NCBI RefSeq assembly: GCF_017654505.1
Contig: NC_054565.1
Span: 431,047 to 495,046 of the forward strand
Length of the DNA stretch: 64,000 nt
Direction: 5' to 3'
Origin: Polyodon spathula
Lineage: Eukaryota; Chordata; Actinopteri; Acipenseriformes; Polyodontidae
Part shown: piece after piece, positions 32,094-42,670 of the stretch
Numbering within the stretch: position 1 is the first letter of the stretch
Layout: each line of letters opens with the position of its first letter
Position numbers and translations under genes: made by a program
Notes under the pieces: model-generated
What the model saw: the letters and a program-made list of their open reading frames with translations, nothing else
Databases searched by the model: none
Told to the model about the DNA's origin: nothing

Positions 32094-33537
32094 CCCAACT
32101 GAAAAAACTGAATGGGAAAAAGGGGATTAAAAAAGATGGGCTCCGGATACACTTCAAAATACAGGTACATTAACTACACTGTACTTACACTGTAATTACA
32201 CTGTACTTACAATATTGAATACATGTCATTACTCCTAAATCCTATAACTGGACCAGTAACTACATTATGGAATTACTTATATTAACAACATGCACTTCTA
32301 TATAGTTACCTATGTAACTAAGTTAAAACACAGCCTGAACTTAATTACAGTATTACTGATTGTGAAGTGACCCATTGTTACCTGGTAATAACAGGAAATG
32401 GTAAGTGTAACTACATTGTGAATCATGGTAATTACAATCAAACAAATTGTAATTCAATGTAATTCCTTTGCAAGTGTATTGTGCTCTGTGTTACATTGTA
32501 ATAATAGAAAATAATGTATGTAATGACATTGTGGCCTATGGTAATTACAATTAAACTAATATTACCAAACTGAATACTGTTAGAAGAGTACTGTAGTTTG
32601 AATTTGACCTTTAAAGAGCACAATAAGAGAATATCCAAGCATTAATTCAGTTTCTTTGTTATTAAACAAAACCAAAGAAAAATCCAAACACAAGTGACAA
32701 ACTGTGACAGCGCTACATGGATATTTCAGTATTGCATGATACCATGGGACCTTTTATACAACACCCTTATCATTAGTAAGGTTCCTTTTTATTCATTAGT
32801 TTTCTTGTGAAACCCAATTAAATGCAGCTCTTTCCTGAATGCTGGTCAGCAGGTATCCATGAGAGTATGTTGTATGATTCACCCGCCACATAGTTTCAGT
32901 AAATCAGTAAATAAAATATTCTTGCATTTTAACTGAAAATCCAATTTCAGTAGACGGTACAAAATTAGCTTTAAAACAGAAACAGTCAGATTTTTGGCAC
33001 ACCTTGTAGCAAGCACAAAAAAGACATTCCAGTGTCAATCGTAAAATTAAATTAGAAGTAGTTTTAAATCCTCAACAATAAACACTAAATATTTGGAATT
33101 ATTTATGCTTTCTTATTCTTCATTCATACATTGGAGTGATGAGTAAAAAGCTTAAAACAAAACAAGTCTTAATATTAAGCCTTTGTGAAAAAGATAAATG
33201 GAGATCTTAGATGCAAAACGCGATATACACAGTTTGGGCGAGTGCAACAGTCTGATTAATGGGAGACAGTTTCATTAAGGTTTTCACTGTCACAATTTAC
33301 ACAAAGCTCTTAAACAATGCCCAACAATTAAACAATTCAATCCATATTGGGAGGCGATGACACTGATCAATGTGTGTGCGGTTCAGACGAGATTAACAAA
33401 ACCTGACCTGTCTGTAATGTCCGGTGGACAGAGAGTTTGCTGAAAGGTGGCCTACCTCACACTTTGCAACTAAGCTCTTCATATTCTAACCAACTGGGCA
33501 CAGCAGCCTAGCAAAAAAACTTTTACACATCTTCAAT
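32094..33537. other. AT-rich non-coding DNA with a TAATTACA-rich block
   Basis: Between about 32165 and 32580, motifs such as TGTAATTACA, GGTAATTACAAT and ACTGTACTTACA recur in both orientations. This suggests a non-autonomous DNA element with internal inverted repeats, but ends could not be fixed. Otherwise nothing recognised. Confidence 0.45.
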
Positions 33538-33820
33538 CTACACTGTTACTGTGTGTGTAATAGGAAGAAGTTTTCCTTCAGATTTCATTCGCTTTATCGT
33601 TCCCATGATGCTGTCAGTCATAGCACCGATACATCTTTTAGCAGAATCCCTCCTCTTCTCCTTCCTTCTGTCAAAATAAGGTAACTGCTTGTCTGTTTCT
33701 GGTGATGCAATCATAAGATCTGCCATGGGAGCCGATAATGCAATTGCATTGCGGTCCACACTGATGAAATGTTTGCGCCAGGCTTCCTCCTTTTTGGTAC
33801 TTCTTTAAAACCAGTAGGTA
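33538..33820 (-). other. Orphan open frame, possible terminal exon
   Basis: On the minus strand the frame reads KKEEAWRKHFISVDRNAIAL, then SAPMADLMIASPETDKQLPY, a basic RRKEKRRDSAKR and GTIKRMKSEGKLLP before the stop. It is not a minisatellite product and has a protein-like composition. Upstream, an in-frame TAA precedes a possible acceptor (GGTTTTAAAG). I do not recognise the protein. It may be an exon of an unfinished host gene or a piece of a DNA-transposon-encoded DNA-binding protein. Confidence 0.3.
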
Positions 33821-34387
33821 ACGTTTCTTCACATCATTGAGGGTTCTCACTAGAAATAAAAGATGACTCTGTTAACTGTTTTGCACAACACAGATATTAC
33901 TATAAATATTTATTTATTACTCCAAATATCTCCTGACGAACAAATCATGTTCAACCGAGAACCATTACTGCCTCATGCCTAAGGAAGTAACAGACTGCAA
34001 GCCTGGAGCGGTACAAGCAACAGTTAGTATACAAATAGAAATGTAATATTATATGAATAGCAAAAGTGTTCGACAAACATTGGTGTACAAAAACTACTTA
34101 ATAAGAATCAAGTTTAAAAACCGGGCCGTTAGCCATGTTTCCAAGACATGTTTCAAGAGGCTCATTTGCATATTTTTAAATCATTTGAAATTTAATTTTA
34201 AAACGTGGAAACGTACATGGATATAATGGGAAAGGTAAACTAATTATGAAATTGAAATATAAGCAATGATGTATCATTTTTGGAGTAGCAGAAATAGGAC
34301 CTTTACATTTCTACTATAGTATACCTCTACATATTGCTTTCTTAAGCTTTTCTTGTGTTGCTTCCTCTTTCTCTCATTCTCAGAGTC

Positions 34388-34503
34388 TCATTCTGTCTCT
34401 GACTCCTCTGCGTCTCTAGCTGAAGTTGCAGATGATAAGCTTGTATCACCTTCCTGGTCATCTTGTTCCTCATGTTGTGTCTTTTTTGGCTTTTGTTTGC
34501 CAC
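34388..34503 (-). other. Possible C-terminal exon, acidic/Ser-rich
   Basis: On the minus strand a strong acceptor (TTTTTCTCCATTCTCAG) at about 34504 is followed by an open stretch encoding KQKPKKTQHEEQDDQEGDTS and SARDAEESETE, ending TGA at 34390-34388. The acidic, Glu/Ser-rich tail looks like a disordered C-terminus. No partner exon identified; it may belong with the orphan frame about 570 bases downstream on the same strand. Confidence 0.3.
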
Positions 34504-34510
34504 CTGAGAA

Positions 34511-35784
34511 TGGAGAAAAAGATATTAAAAGAGGAAGGAGAGAGGTTTTTTTTTTAAATATATACCATTTTGTGTATAATAGACTTAAATTTAGTCTTCA
34601 GGCAGTTTTTTTCTGCAAAAAACAAATTCCTCGTATATAGCAAAAAAAGGCTGACAATTAATAGATTTCAGCTTCAAAGCAACAATTAAAGAGCTCATGA
34701 GCTCAAAGAATCCTGAGCGCCTTGCTTAGCTGACAGAGCAGCTTGCAGCTGCTGCCTAGGAAATCTCTTTCACTCATCACATCTGTGAGCTGCTCCTGCA
34801 GACTGCCTATTCCATCTTTAAAGATGAAACCTCCACTTTAATTTGGAAATGGAGCACACGGCAGTTGGTGCTGCAACATATAAAGTACAATCAATTTTAT
34901 ATGTTAAGAAAATATAAGGGACTACGTACACATAAACTACATAGCTGATATCAAACAGGCCATACACTACACCTCTCTACATTTTTCTAACTACAAAAAC
35001 ATTATTAGCTGTAATTGTTTCCTATTTTAAACCAATAGTCCTTAAATTACAGCTGTTGTCCTGAGGCAGTATAACTAATTTTAATAAAAGTATGTATATA
35101 TACATACACACATCATTAGACAACTTATAACTTTTTATCCCTACCTGCAGTAGACTGCTTAGCATTAGATATTGCAGTGACTGTGCAAGTAGATCTTGCA
35201 GAAGGTGATCCCTAAGAAACAAGGTCCCTCTGAAAAACAAGCTTGATAATTTGTAATATGCATCTAGCATATTTTAGAAACAACCCTACTGTAGTTTTAC
35301 ATTATGATGAAAAATATTGTTCGCAGGTTTGTTTTTGCAAAAGATTACATTACCTTCACTTGTGGTGTCATCCCTACATGGATCAGTTACATTGGTGGTA
35401 GTGCTGGTAAATGCTTTCTATGCAAGCTTCCTTTATCTTTTAGATTTCCACATTACTGTAGACATCTTTCTAGTTGGACAGCAATTAATAAAAACAATCA
35501 TATAAAACACCACGAGACACACACACATAAACATCAGTGGATTCAAAAGGCAGGCCCCACAAACTGTTCAATTGTGTAACCAATGGAACACGCCCTCATC
35601 CCATAAACACGAGACAAGTGGCTGCTGGCCTATCTTTTGTATATGGACACTGTCTGATTGCCTACACTTCATTCACTGTGATTCAACACCGTTCTTTGCA
35701 AAATATATCTCTACTTGTATTTTACCATGTAACTTATTACACTGTATAGTATTGTATGTATAACAGGTATCTGATTTTTGTAAA
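34511..35784. other. AT-rich non-coding DNA
   Basis: No gene recognised; the short open frames here lack any recognisable motif. Confidence 0.45.
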
Positions 35785-35841
35785 CCTTGCAAGTCGCCTT
35801 GAATAAAGGCGTCAGCCAAATTAATACTTATCATTATTATT

Positions 35842-35907
<66 letters not shown>

Positions 35908-35908
35908 C
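35785..35908 (+). repeat. L2/SINE-type 3' tail followed by (AAT)n
   Basis: CTTGCAAGTCGCCTTGAATA then AAGGCGTCAGCCAAATTAAT is close to the conserved L2-type tail of fish LINEs and SINEs. It runs into an AAT microsatellite of about 75 bases (35835-35908), as often seen with these tails. The body upstream could not be delimited. Confidence 0.65.
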
Positions 35909-36590
35909 ACCTAGCAGCAGTGTATTTTTTAAAGAAAGCAGTATCACAATTATATTACAGTAATTGCAATGCAATTGCAATTTTTTTTTATTATTTTGCT
36001 TTAAGAAAAAAGGTTACGTAATGCATCTTTGCAGCTTCAAGCTTTTTTCAAATGAATGCTACATAACATTTATTAGAAGGAAAAGAAACTAGAGGGAAAA
36101 AAAGAGGTTAATTAAGTGGTTGCAAAGTAAACCTCTTTTAGAAAGAACACTATACTGTCCTAAGAGCTCTCATAAAATGAAGCTGAAGAAGCTGTGGGGC
36201 ACTTGTGATGGTTGTGGTAAGTAGTGCTAATCTGAATTTGTTTGTTTCTATTTATTAAGTTTATATCCAGTCTTTCTTGTTATAATGCAAATGGGCATGG
36301 TTCTGTAAACTAGTCATTATGGAACACATTGTGCTTCATGATATTTGAAACAATCTTTTTGATTAAAATGTGCACAAATATTCCTCAGTATCATGATACA
36401 TTCACCTGAGCCCTTTTTCAGGTCAAGAAAACATGTGTTTTAATTCTACCAGAACTGAGTACTAGGAAGGTGTGTCTAAGAAATCAATACAACTTTAATT
36501 TAATTGTGTTGTGCTTTACCTTATTATAAAACCCTTCCTTCTTTTTTTCTTCCTTTTCTTTTTCTTTTTAATTTTTCTTTCTTTCTGCCA
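35909..36590. other. Non-coding DNA
   Basis: No gene recognised. It ends in a pyrimidine-rich (CTTT)n tract that belongs to the tRNA-composite unit. Confidence 0.5.
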
Positions 36591-37075
36591 AAGTAGATGC
36601 TGGTGTTAAATGAGTCCAGGTCGCTTAGTTGGTAAAGCTTCAGCCTTTCAATCAGAGGGTCCAGGGTTCAAGTCCCTGTTTGGGTGGGCTTTTCCTTTTC
36701 TTACCTGCTTCCCTTTTATAGGAGAAAATGCAAAAAATATACCTTTCTTGGCCATGAATGAAACCCAGGGCACAGCGGTGAGAGTCCTGAATGCAAACCA
36801 CTACACACAAAGGAATGCTGAGCTGTTGGATTCATTTTCTTTTTCTTTCTTTCTGCCCAAGTAGGTGCTGGTGTTCAACAAGCCCGGTAGCTCGGTTGGT
36901 AGAGCTATCTTTTCTTACCTTCCACCCCTTATAAGAGAAAAAGCAAAAAAAACTTATGAAGCCATGAATGAAACGCAGGGCACAGCGGTGAGAGCACCGA
37001 ATGCTAACTACTACACACGCAGGCATGAGCTGTTGGATTGATTTTCTTTCTTTTTTCTGCCCAAGTAGGTGCTAG
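36591..37075. mobile_element. Tandem pair of tRNA-Lys / tRNA-Glu composite units
   Basis: Two units of about 265 bases in tandem. Unit 1: tRNA-Lys-like (36613-36687, plus) with GGGTTCAAGTCCC, spacer, tRNA-Glu-like (36755-36818, minus). Unit 2: the first ~30 bases of tRNA-Lys (36881-36909, plus), its 3' half deleted, then tRNA-Glu-like (36965-37020, minus) retaining AGCATTCGGTGCTCTCACCG on its own strand. Each ends in a (TTTC)n tract plus CTGCCCAAGTAGGTGCT. The same order in the opposite orientation occurs at 14.7 and 30.4 kb. Confidence 0.72.
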
Positions 37076-37079
37076 TGTT

Positions 37080-37992
37080 AGAACATAAGAATGGGAGGAT
37101 CTGTGGGTGTTTTCTCTATTTTACTCCAATCTACTTCTGTTAGTCTCTGTTTCATACCTTCATAGTTTGCTTTTCTAAAATTGTAAACCTTAGCTTTAGT
37201 CATTACTTTTGGGGTTTTAAAAAACACTTCAAATGAGACCATGTTGTGGTCTGAGTTTGCCAGTCGTTCTCTGACCTCTGTTTTAGTTATTCTATCTTTG
37301 TTATTTGAAAAGACTAAATCAAGGCATGCCTCCCCTCTAGTCAGTGCCTTGACAAATTGTGTTAGGAAGCAGTCATTTGTCATTTCCACCATTTCTATTT
37401 CATCCTTCGCGCTACCCACCGGGTTTTCCCATTTTATATGGGGGAAGTTGAAATCCCCCATTAGTATGGCTTCTCCTTTGCTACACGCATTTCTAATGTC
37501 ATTGTATAACAGATTATTTTGCTCACCGTCTGAATCTGGCGGTCTATAGCATGCTCCTATTATTATGCCCTTTGAATTTTTGTCCGTTATTCTGACCCAT
37601 ATTGATTCGATTTTATTTTCTTTGTCCAGGTTTAACACCTGGGCTTCAAGACTGTTTCTTATGTATAGCGCTACCCCTCCTCCTCTTCTGTCCTGCCTGT
37701 CTTTCCTATACAGTGTATACCCACTAATATTATATTCGTCTCCATCACTCTCAGATAACCAAGTTTCTGTAACACCTATCACATCATAGTTTCCTGTTAG
37801 TGCAGTAGCTTCAAGTTCTAGAATTTTGTTTCTGATACTTCTAGCATTTAGATAAATACATTTAATGGTTGTCTTACCTGAGTTGTTGTTCTTGTTTTGA
37901 TGCGGTCTCCCTTCTGTTTTTTTTTGTTGATTTCTCCCCACTTCCTTTCTAGTTTAAATGCTTCTGAACCTGCTCGAGGATCTTTTCTCCTT
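37080..37992 (-). mobile_element. CR1 LINE, endonuclease region, joined to 38-bp minisatellite
   Basis: Minus-strand coding for the CR1 endonuclease: IKCIYLNARSIRNKILELEA, VTETWLSESDGDEYN, DRRGGGVALYIR, MGDFNFPHIKWENPV, LDLVFSN and SDHNMVSFEVFF. All hallmark AP-endonuclease blocks are present. At the 3' side the copy stops after the endonuclease and is joined to a stub of the CR1 tail (AGAACATAAGAA at 37080). On the 5' side CR1 similarity ends within the ORF1 3' end at CTTTTCTCC (about 37992), where unrelated sequence and the minisatellite begin. The copy at 58257-59929 has the same breakpoint. Confidence 0.9.
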
Positions 37993-38755
37993 TGCATCCT
38001 TTGGCGCGGCTCTGGAGCCAAGCACTCCAGGAACTGCTTGACTTCAATCACCTCCACCCAACCCTCCAATAAAACACATACAGAGAAGCCTCCCGAGACC
38101 AACCCTACACTACAACATACAGAGAACCCCCCGAGACCAACCCTCCACTACAACATACAGAGAACCCCCCGAGACCAACCCTCCACTACAACATACAGAG
38201 AACCCCCCGAGACCAACCCTCCACTACAACATACAGAGAACCCCCCCGAGACCAACCCTCCACTACAACATACAGAGAACCCCCCGAGACCAACCCTCCA
38301 CTACAACATACAGAGAACCCCCCGAGACCAACCCTCCACTACAACATACAGAGAACCCCCCGAGACCAACCCTCCACTACAACATACAGAGAACCCCCCG
38401 AGACCAACCCTCCACTACAACATACAGAGAACCCCCCGAGACCAACCCCCACTACAACATACAGAGAACCCCCCGAGACCAACCCTCCACTACAACATAC
38501 AGAGAACCCCCCGAGACCAACCCTCCACTACAACATACAGAGAACCCCCCGAGACCAACCCTCCACTACAACATACAGAGAACCCCCCCAACCCTCCAAT
38601 ACAACATACAGAGAACCCCCCCGAGACCAACCCTCCACTACAACATACAGAGAACCCCCCGAGACCAACCCTCCACTACAACATACAGAGAACCCCCCGA
38701 GACCAACCCTCCACTACAACATACAGAGAACCCCCGAGACCAACCCTCCACTACA
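37993..38755. repeat. 38-bp minisatellite, array 1 (~18 units), with 65-bp lead-in
   Basis: A unique lead-in (TTTGCATCCTTTGGCGCGGC onward) is followed by tandem units containing CCCTCCACTACAACATACAG and AGAACCCCCCGAGACCAA. Units are 38 bp, or 39 with a seventh C. A few irregular units occur near 38445 and 38590. The array ends at a CAATTATTGAGATATTG flank that is itself duplicated at 39735. Confidence 0.95.
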
Positions 38756-39254
38756 ACAATTATTGAGATATTGTTGTGGGAAGCTTCTTCAAAAGTCTTT
38801 GTGCTGTACAACATGTTCAATACATGGGAGCTAGTTTAATCATAAGATAGCCCTACTAGCCAAACAGCCAATTAACTTAAGTTTTTAGAACAGTGTTACC
38901 AGACCAGATCTAGCAATCATGGCAAGTAAACCATAATAATGCTGCCTGAAAATTTGATTTAAACACAATTTTTAAATCATTTTTTTCAGATGATTGCGAA
39001 ACATCATCTGATGATGACTCCTTCCCTCAGAGTCTGTAGAGTGGATGATTAGTACACAGTAATAGGAAAGGTTATATGACATTCTGGAATTAACATTGTA
39101 CCATGCCGTGTAAAACTACAACAGAAATCATTCGATGCAGTTATGAACACTATTAAAGCAGTTCAACAAATTACAGGCATATTCTAAAAAAAATAAGTTA
39201 ATACATATAGAGATGGTATGGATACCATATCATAATTTTTAAATTACAGGTTTG
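38756..39254. other. Non-coding flank, partly duplicated
   Basis: Bases 38755-38935 recur at 39735-39955. No gene recognised. Confidence 0.6.
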
Positions 39255-39640
39255 TACAGACAGGATGCATTGAGCAGGGTCCGCACAGAGAGGATCCATT
39301 GAGCAGGGTCCACACAGACAGGATGCATTCGAGCAGGGGTTGAGCAGGGCAGTCCACACAGACAGGATGCATTGAGCAGGGTCTGCACAGAGAGGCAGCA
39401 TTGAGCAGGGTCCGCACAGACAGGTGTATTGAGCGGGGGTCCACACAGGCAGGATGCATTGAGCAGGGGTCCGCGCAGACAGGATCCATTGAGCGGGGGT
39501 CCACACAGGCAGGATGCATTGAGCAGTGTCCGCACAGAGAGGCAGCATTAAGCAGGGGTCCACACAGACAGGATGCATTGACCAGGGGTCCACACAGACA
39601 GGATGCATTGACCAGGGTCCACACAGACATAGAGAGGAAA
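39255..39640. repeat. 30-bp minisatellite, array 1 (irregular)
   Basis: Units built on GGATGCATTGAGCAGGGGTC and CACACAGACA, about 30 bp, with many small insertions, deletions and base changes (CGCGCAGAC, GAGAGGCAGC variants). Confidence 0.92.
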
Positions 39641-39955
39641 CCTCCGCAGACCACCCCTCCCCTACAACATACAGAAGAACCCCCCGGAGACCAACCCTAC
39701 ACTACCAACATACAGAGAAACCCCGAGACAACCCTTCATACAAAAAAACCAATTATTGAGATACTGTTTGCGGGGGGGAAGCTTCTATCAAAAGTCCTTT
39801 GTGGCTGTACACCATGTCAATTTTTACATGGGAGCTAGTTTAAATTCATAAGCTAGCCCTAGTAGGCCGAACAGCCAATTAACTTAATTTTTAGAAGCAG
39901 TGTTACCAGACCAGATCTAGCCATTAATGGGCAAGTAAAACCATAAATAATGGAT
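39641..39955. repeat. Degenerate 38-bp units and duplicated flank
   Basis: About three altered 38-bp units (39641-39735) then a copy of the 38755-38935 flank. Compared with that flank it has many single-base insertions and doubled bases, unlike ordinary divergence; see findings. Confidence 0.8.
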
Positions 39956-40385
39956 GCATTCAGCAGGGGTCTGCACAGACAGGATGCATTGAGCAGGGGT
40001 CCACACAGACAGGATGCATTGAGCAGGGGTCCACACAGACAGGATGCATTGAGCAGGGGTCTGCACAGACAGGATGCATTGAGCAGGGGTCCACACAGAC
40101 AGGATGCATTGAGCAGGGGTCCGCACAGACAGGATGCATTCAGCAGGGGTCTGCACAGACAGGATGCATTGAGCATTGAGCAGGGGTCCACACAGACAGG
40201 ATGCATTCAGCTCCATGGAGCAGGGGTCCACACAGACAGGATGCATTCAGCAGGGGTCTGCACAGACAGGATGCATTCAGCAGGGGTCTGCACAGACAGG
40301 ATGCATTCAGCAGGGGTCTGTACAGACAGGATGCATTCAGCAGGGGTCTGCACAGACAGGATGCATTCAGCAGGGGTCTGCACAG
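39953..40385. repeat. 30-bp minisatellite, array 2 (~14 units)
   Basis: More regular than array 1. Two variants, CATTGAGCAGG with TCCACACAG and CATTCAGCAGG with TCTGCACAG, are clustered: the first mostly left, the second right. Thirty is divisible by three, so several frames stay open without being genes. Confidence 0.95.
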
Positions 40386-40857
40386 CCTAATGCAGCCTAA
40401 TGCAAACAATTGTTAAGAAAAGGTCAGAAAAGACCACAGCGAACCCACAGGAATGGGATGCAGTTAAAAAGAAGAAACTGCCTGGAAGGAAAGGCATACA
40501 TATGTAGGAAAGAAAAGCTGATAAAACTATAAAATCATTTAAATTTTGTGAGAATTCATGCAATTCATGCCGCCTCGGCACCACAATCTGGCCCCCTTGA
40601 AAGGCACAATCTGACTGGCAGAGGACTTCGAGGACTCCTTGATCTCCTCTCCGACCAGCCTACAGACCTCTCCCTCCCTGCTGAGCAGCATGGGACTGGC
40701 ATCACCTGCACCATCTCCCCTCATTGCGCTGGGATCCAGACCTCCCAGATCAACAACCCCAATTGGCAGCCCAATCTCCCTACAATGGAGGAGACTGCGG
40801 ACCCCCAGCTTTGGTAGATTCAGTGCCCTGAGCCACTGTTGTGCTTGGCCGAAAAGG
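40386..40857. other. Non-coding DNA
   Basis: No recognised gene. A plus-strand stretch near 40420-40525 encodes a basic peptide ending in a stop, too short to judge. Confidence 0.4.
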
Positions 40858-40990
40858 GCAAAACAATTAACTGAAAGTTTCAGTACTGCCTCAATCAACA
40901 AGCCTGTCAGTAACCATAGCTTGATAGAAAAGAACTGGTACTTCTATAACAATAATTCCAGTAGTTATAGGCTTTGTCTGAAAACACTAT
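40858..40990 (+). repeat. Dispersed copy of macro-repeat B-module start
   Basis: Matches 48748-48875: AACAATTAACTGAAAGTTTC, GCCTCAATCAACAAGCCT and CCAGTAGTTATAGGC. It shows that part of the 46.7-57.7 kb macro-repeat is a dispersed element. Confidence 0.8.
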
Positions 40991-40999
40991 GTAACACAA

Positions 41000-41335
41000 T
41001 TTTTGTTCCTGGGTAGTAAGTGTTATTTCCTTATGCCTCAAAAGTATAGAAAATGGCTATTATTCCCCACAAACTTTGCTTTTGTGACCAGGACAGTGAT
41101 ATTTCAAAATATCACTATTTCCAATGGGAAAACGGGCAAATGTGTGTCTTTTGGTTCACATAAAGTCAGAAAAAAACAACATATGACTCCAAATTAGCAT
41201 GTATTTAGTAATACAAAAATGACTACAAGAGATTTAGAAGTGAGTAGTTTTTCGAGATTTACGATTATACTGTATTTATAGTATAATCGTAAATCTCGAA
41301 AAACTACTCACTTCTAAATCTTTAGAAGTCTTTAA
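41000..41335. mobile_element. Dispersed element ending in a palindrome (copy 2)
   Basis: Same element as 12330-12690. The palindrome here spans about 41222-41331: GATTTAGAAGTGAGTAG on the left mirrored by CTACTCACTTCTAAATC on the right, centred at TGTATTTATAGTA. Confidence 0.7.
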
Positions 41336-41629
41336 AAATGAATTACTATGAAGTTAAGACAGGGCCGGATGAACCAATTCTGGGCCCCTGGGCACCTCCC
41401 ATCTCTCCTCCTATCAACTCAACCTCAGCTAGTTATATGTAAGACTAAATTCAACTGATTGCTCGGTAGTCTACAGCAGCCAATGAATAATGAACAGCAC
41501 ACCATTTATAAATGTAATTAAATCATTCATCCCAGCAGTGAGTATAACAGCATGTCATAATAAATAAATGTGCCTCTTACCTTAGAAGATCGGCCTCTTT
41601 CTTGATTTCTTCCTTGAGAATTCAGTCAC

Positions 41630-42660
41630 CACATCATCAAAGTTCAGACTCAATAGCCATCAATGAAAGTGCACTAAGGCGTTTCTGACACATACTTGTT
41701 CCGAGTTCATTTTTTATTCTTGCCATTTGCGAAAACGATCGTTCACCCTCACAATTAATTACAGGTAGAGTCAAGAAAAGTCTCAGGGCAACAAACATGT
41801 TTGGAAAGGTTGATTGTAGGCCATTTCTCAACACAGTCTACAGCAGTTTTGAGGATGATTTATCCTGCTTAGCTCTTACAAAGAATTTAAATTGAATGAG
41901 CTTGTCTGCAACACTCTGACCCAAATCAGTTGGGTAAGCAGAGGAAAGTGTATTGGCCCGCTTATGAATATCACTGGTGTCAGACTCCTTGTCATCAAAC
42001 AGAACTCCAAAGGAATCATTCAGAGGCCTGTATGCATCCAGTCATTGATTGAGACAGCTGAATAACTGATCAATCATCTAACTGATCAATCATCACGTTG
42101 AATGTCTCAACTTGAAATTTGTGGCTCCCCTCAATTGTGACTTCATGCTCCCTGGTTTCACCTGCAAATGCTTTCCGTTTCCTTATCCAATGAAGGTCGT
42201 GCTAATCGGTCCGGGACACATCTCCATGGCAGTCTTTTCAAAGTCTGAAAACTGATCCCAAAGTGATGCCACAAATGACAGCAAAGACTCCAGTAGTCTC
42301 ACAGCAGTCTTTAAATCAATGTCGCTTTTCTGCAACAGCTCACTTGTCATCTTGAACCTGTGTAGGACGGCATCCCAGAAATGAGCCATGAAGGCTGTCT
42401 CCAAGCATTCCATTTTGCCACACAACAAAGTTGCCTCGCGTTGTGTATCAACAGTTTTATGCACGTCACCTGACAAACTCCCCAAAGCATCCCTTATTGA
42501 GCTGTAGTTGTTCCAAAGTGCTGATGTTGAGTCAGCGGTACAGCTCCATCTTGTGCATAATAGGTATTTCAGAGTCAATTTACTTTGATGTCAGCATTGT
42601 GAAAAACTTTATTCCACCAGTGAGTTGACGCAGCGCAAAAACTGGACATGGACTGCAGCA
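41630..42660 (-). pseudogene. hAT-type (ZMYM1-like) transposase, C-terminal half
   Basis: Minus-strand fragments: TRWSCTADSTSALWNNY and DFEKTAMEMCPGP (42578-42190), and the C-terminal dimerisation region FPNMFVALRLFLTLPVINCE, GERSFSQMARIKNEL and QKRLSALSLMAIESE (41834-41640). The SERSFS-like block with following RIKN and RLSxLALxxIE is the hallmark of hAT dimerisation domains. Stops and frameshifts separate the pieces. The N-terminal half lies beyond a 2.7-kb CR1 insertion at 45560-46690. Confidence 0.82.
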
Positions 42661-42670
42661 TCCAAAAAAA

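Noticed and set aside
39198..40416. Cys-rich repeat frames (for example NASCLCGPLL repeats) suggesting a secreted Cys-rich protein
   Set aside because: Products of the 30-bp minisatellite; open in several frames at once and interrupted by indels.
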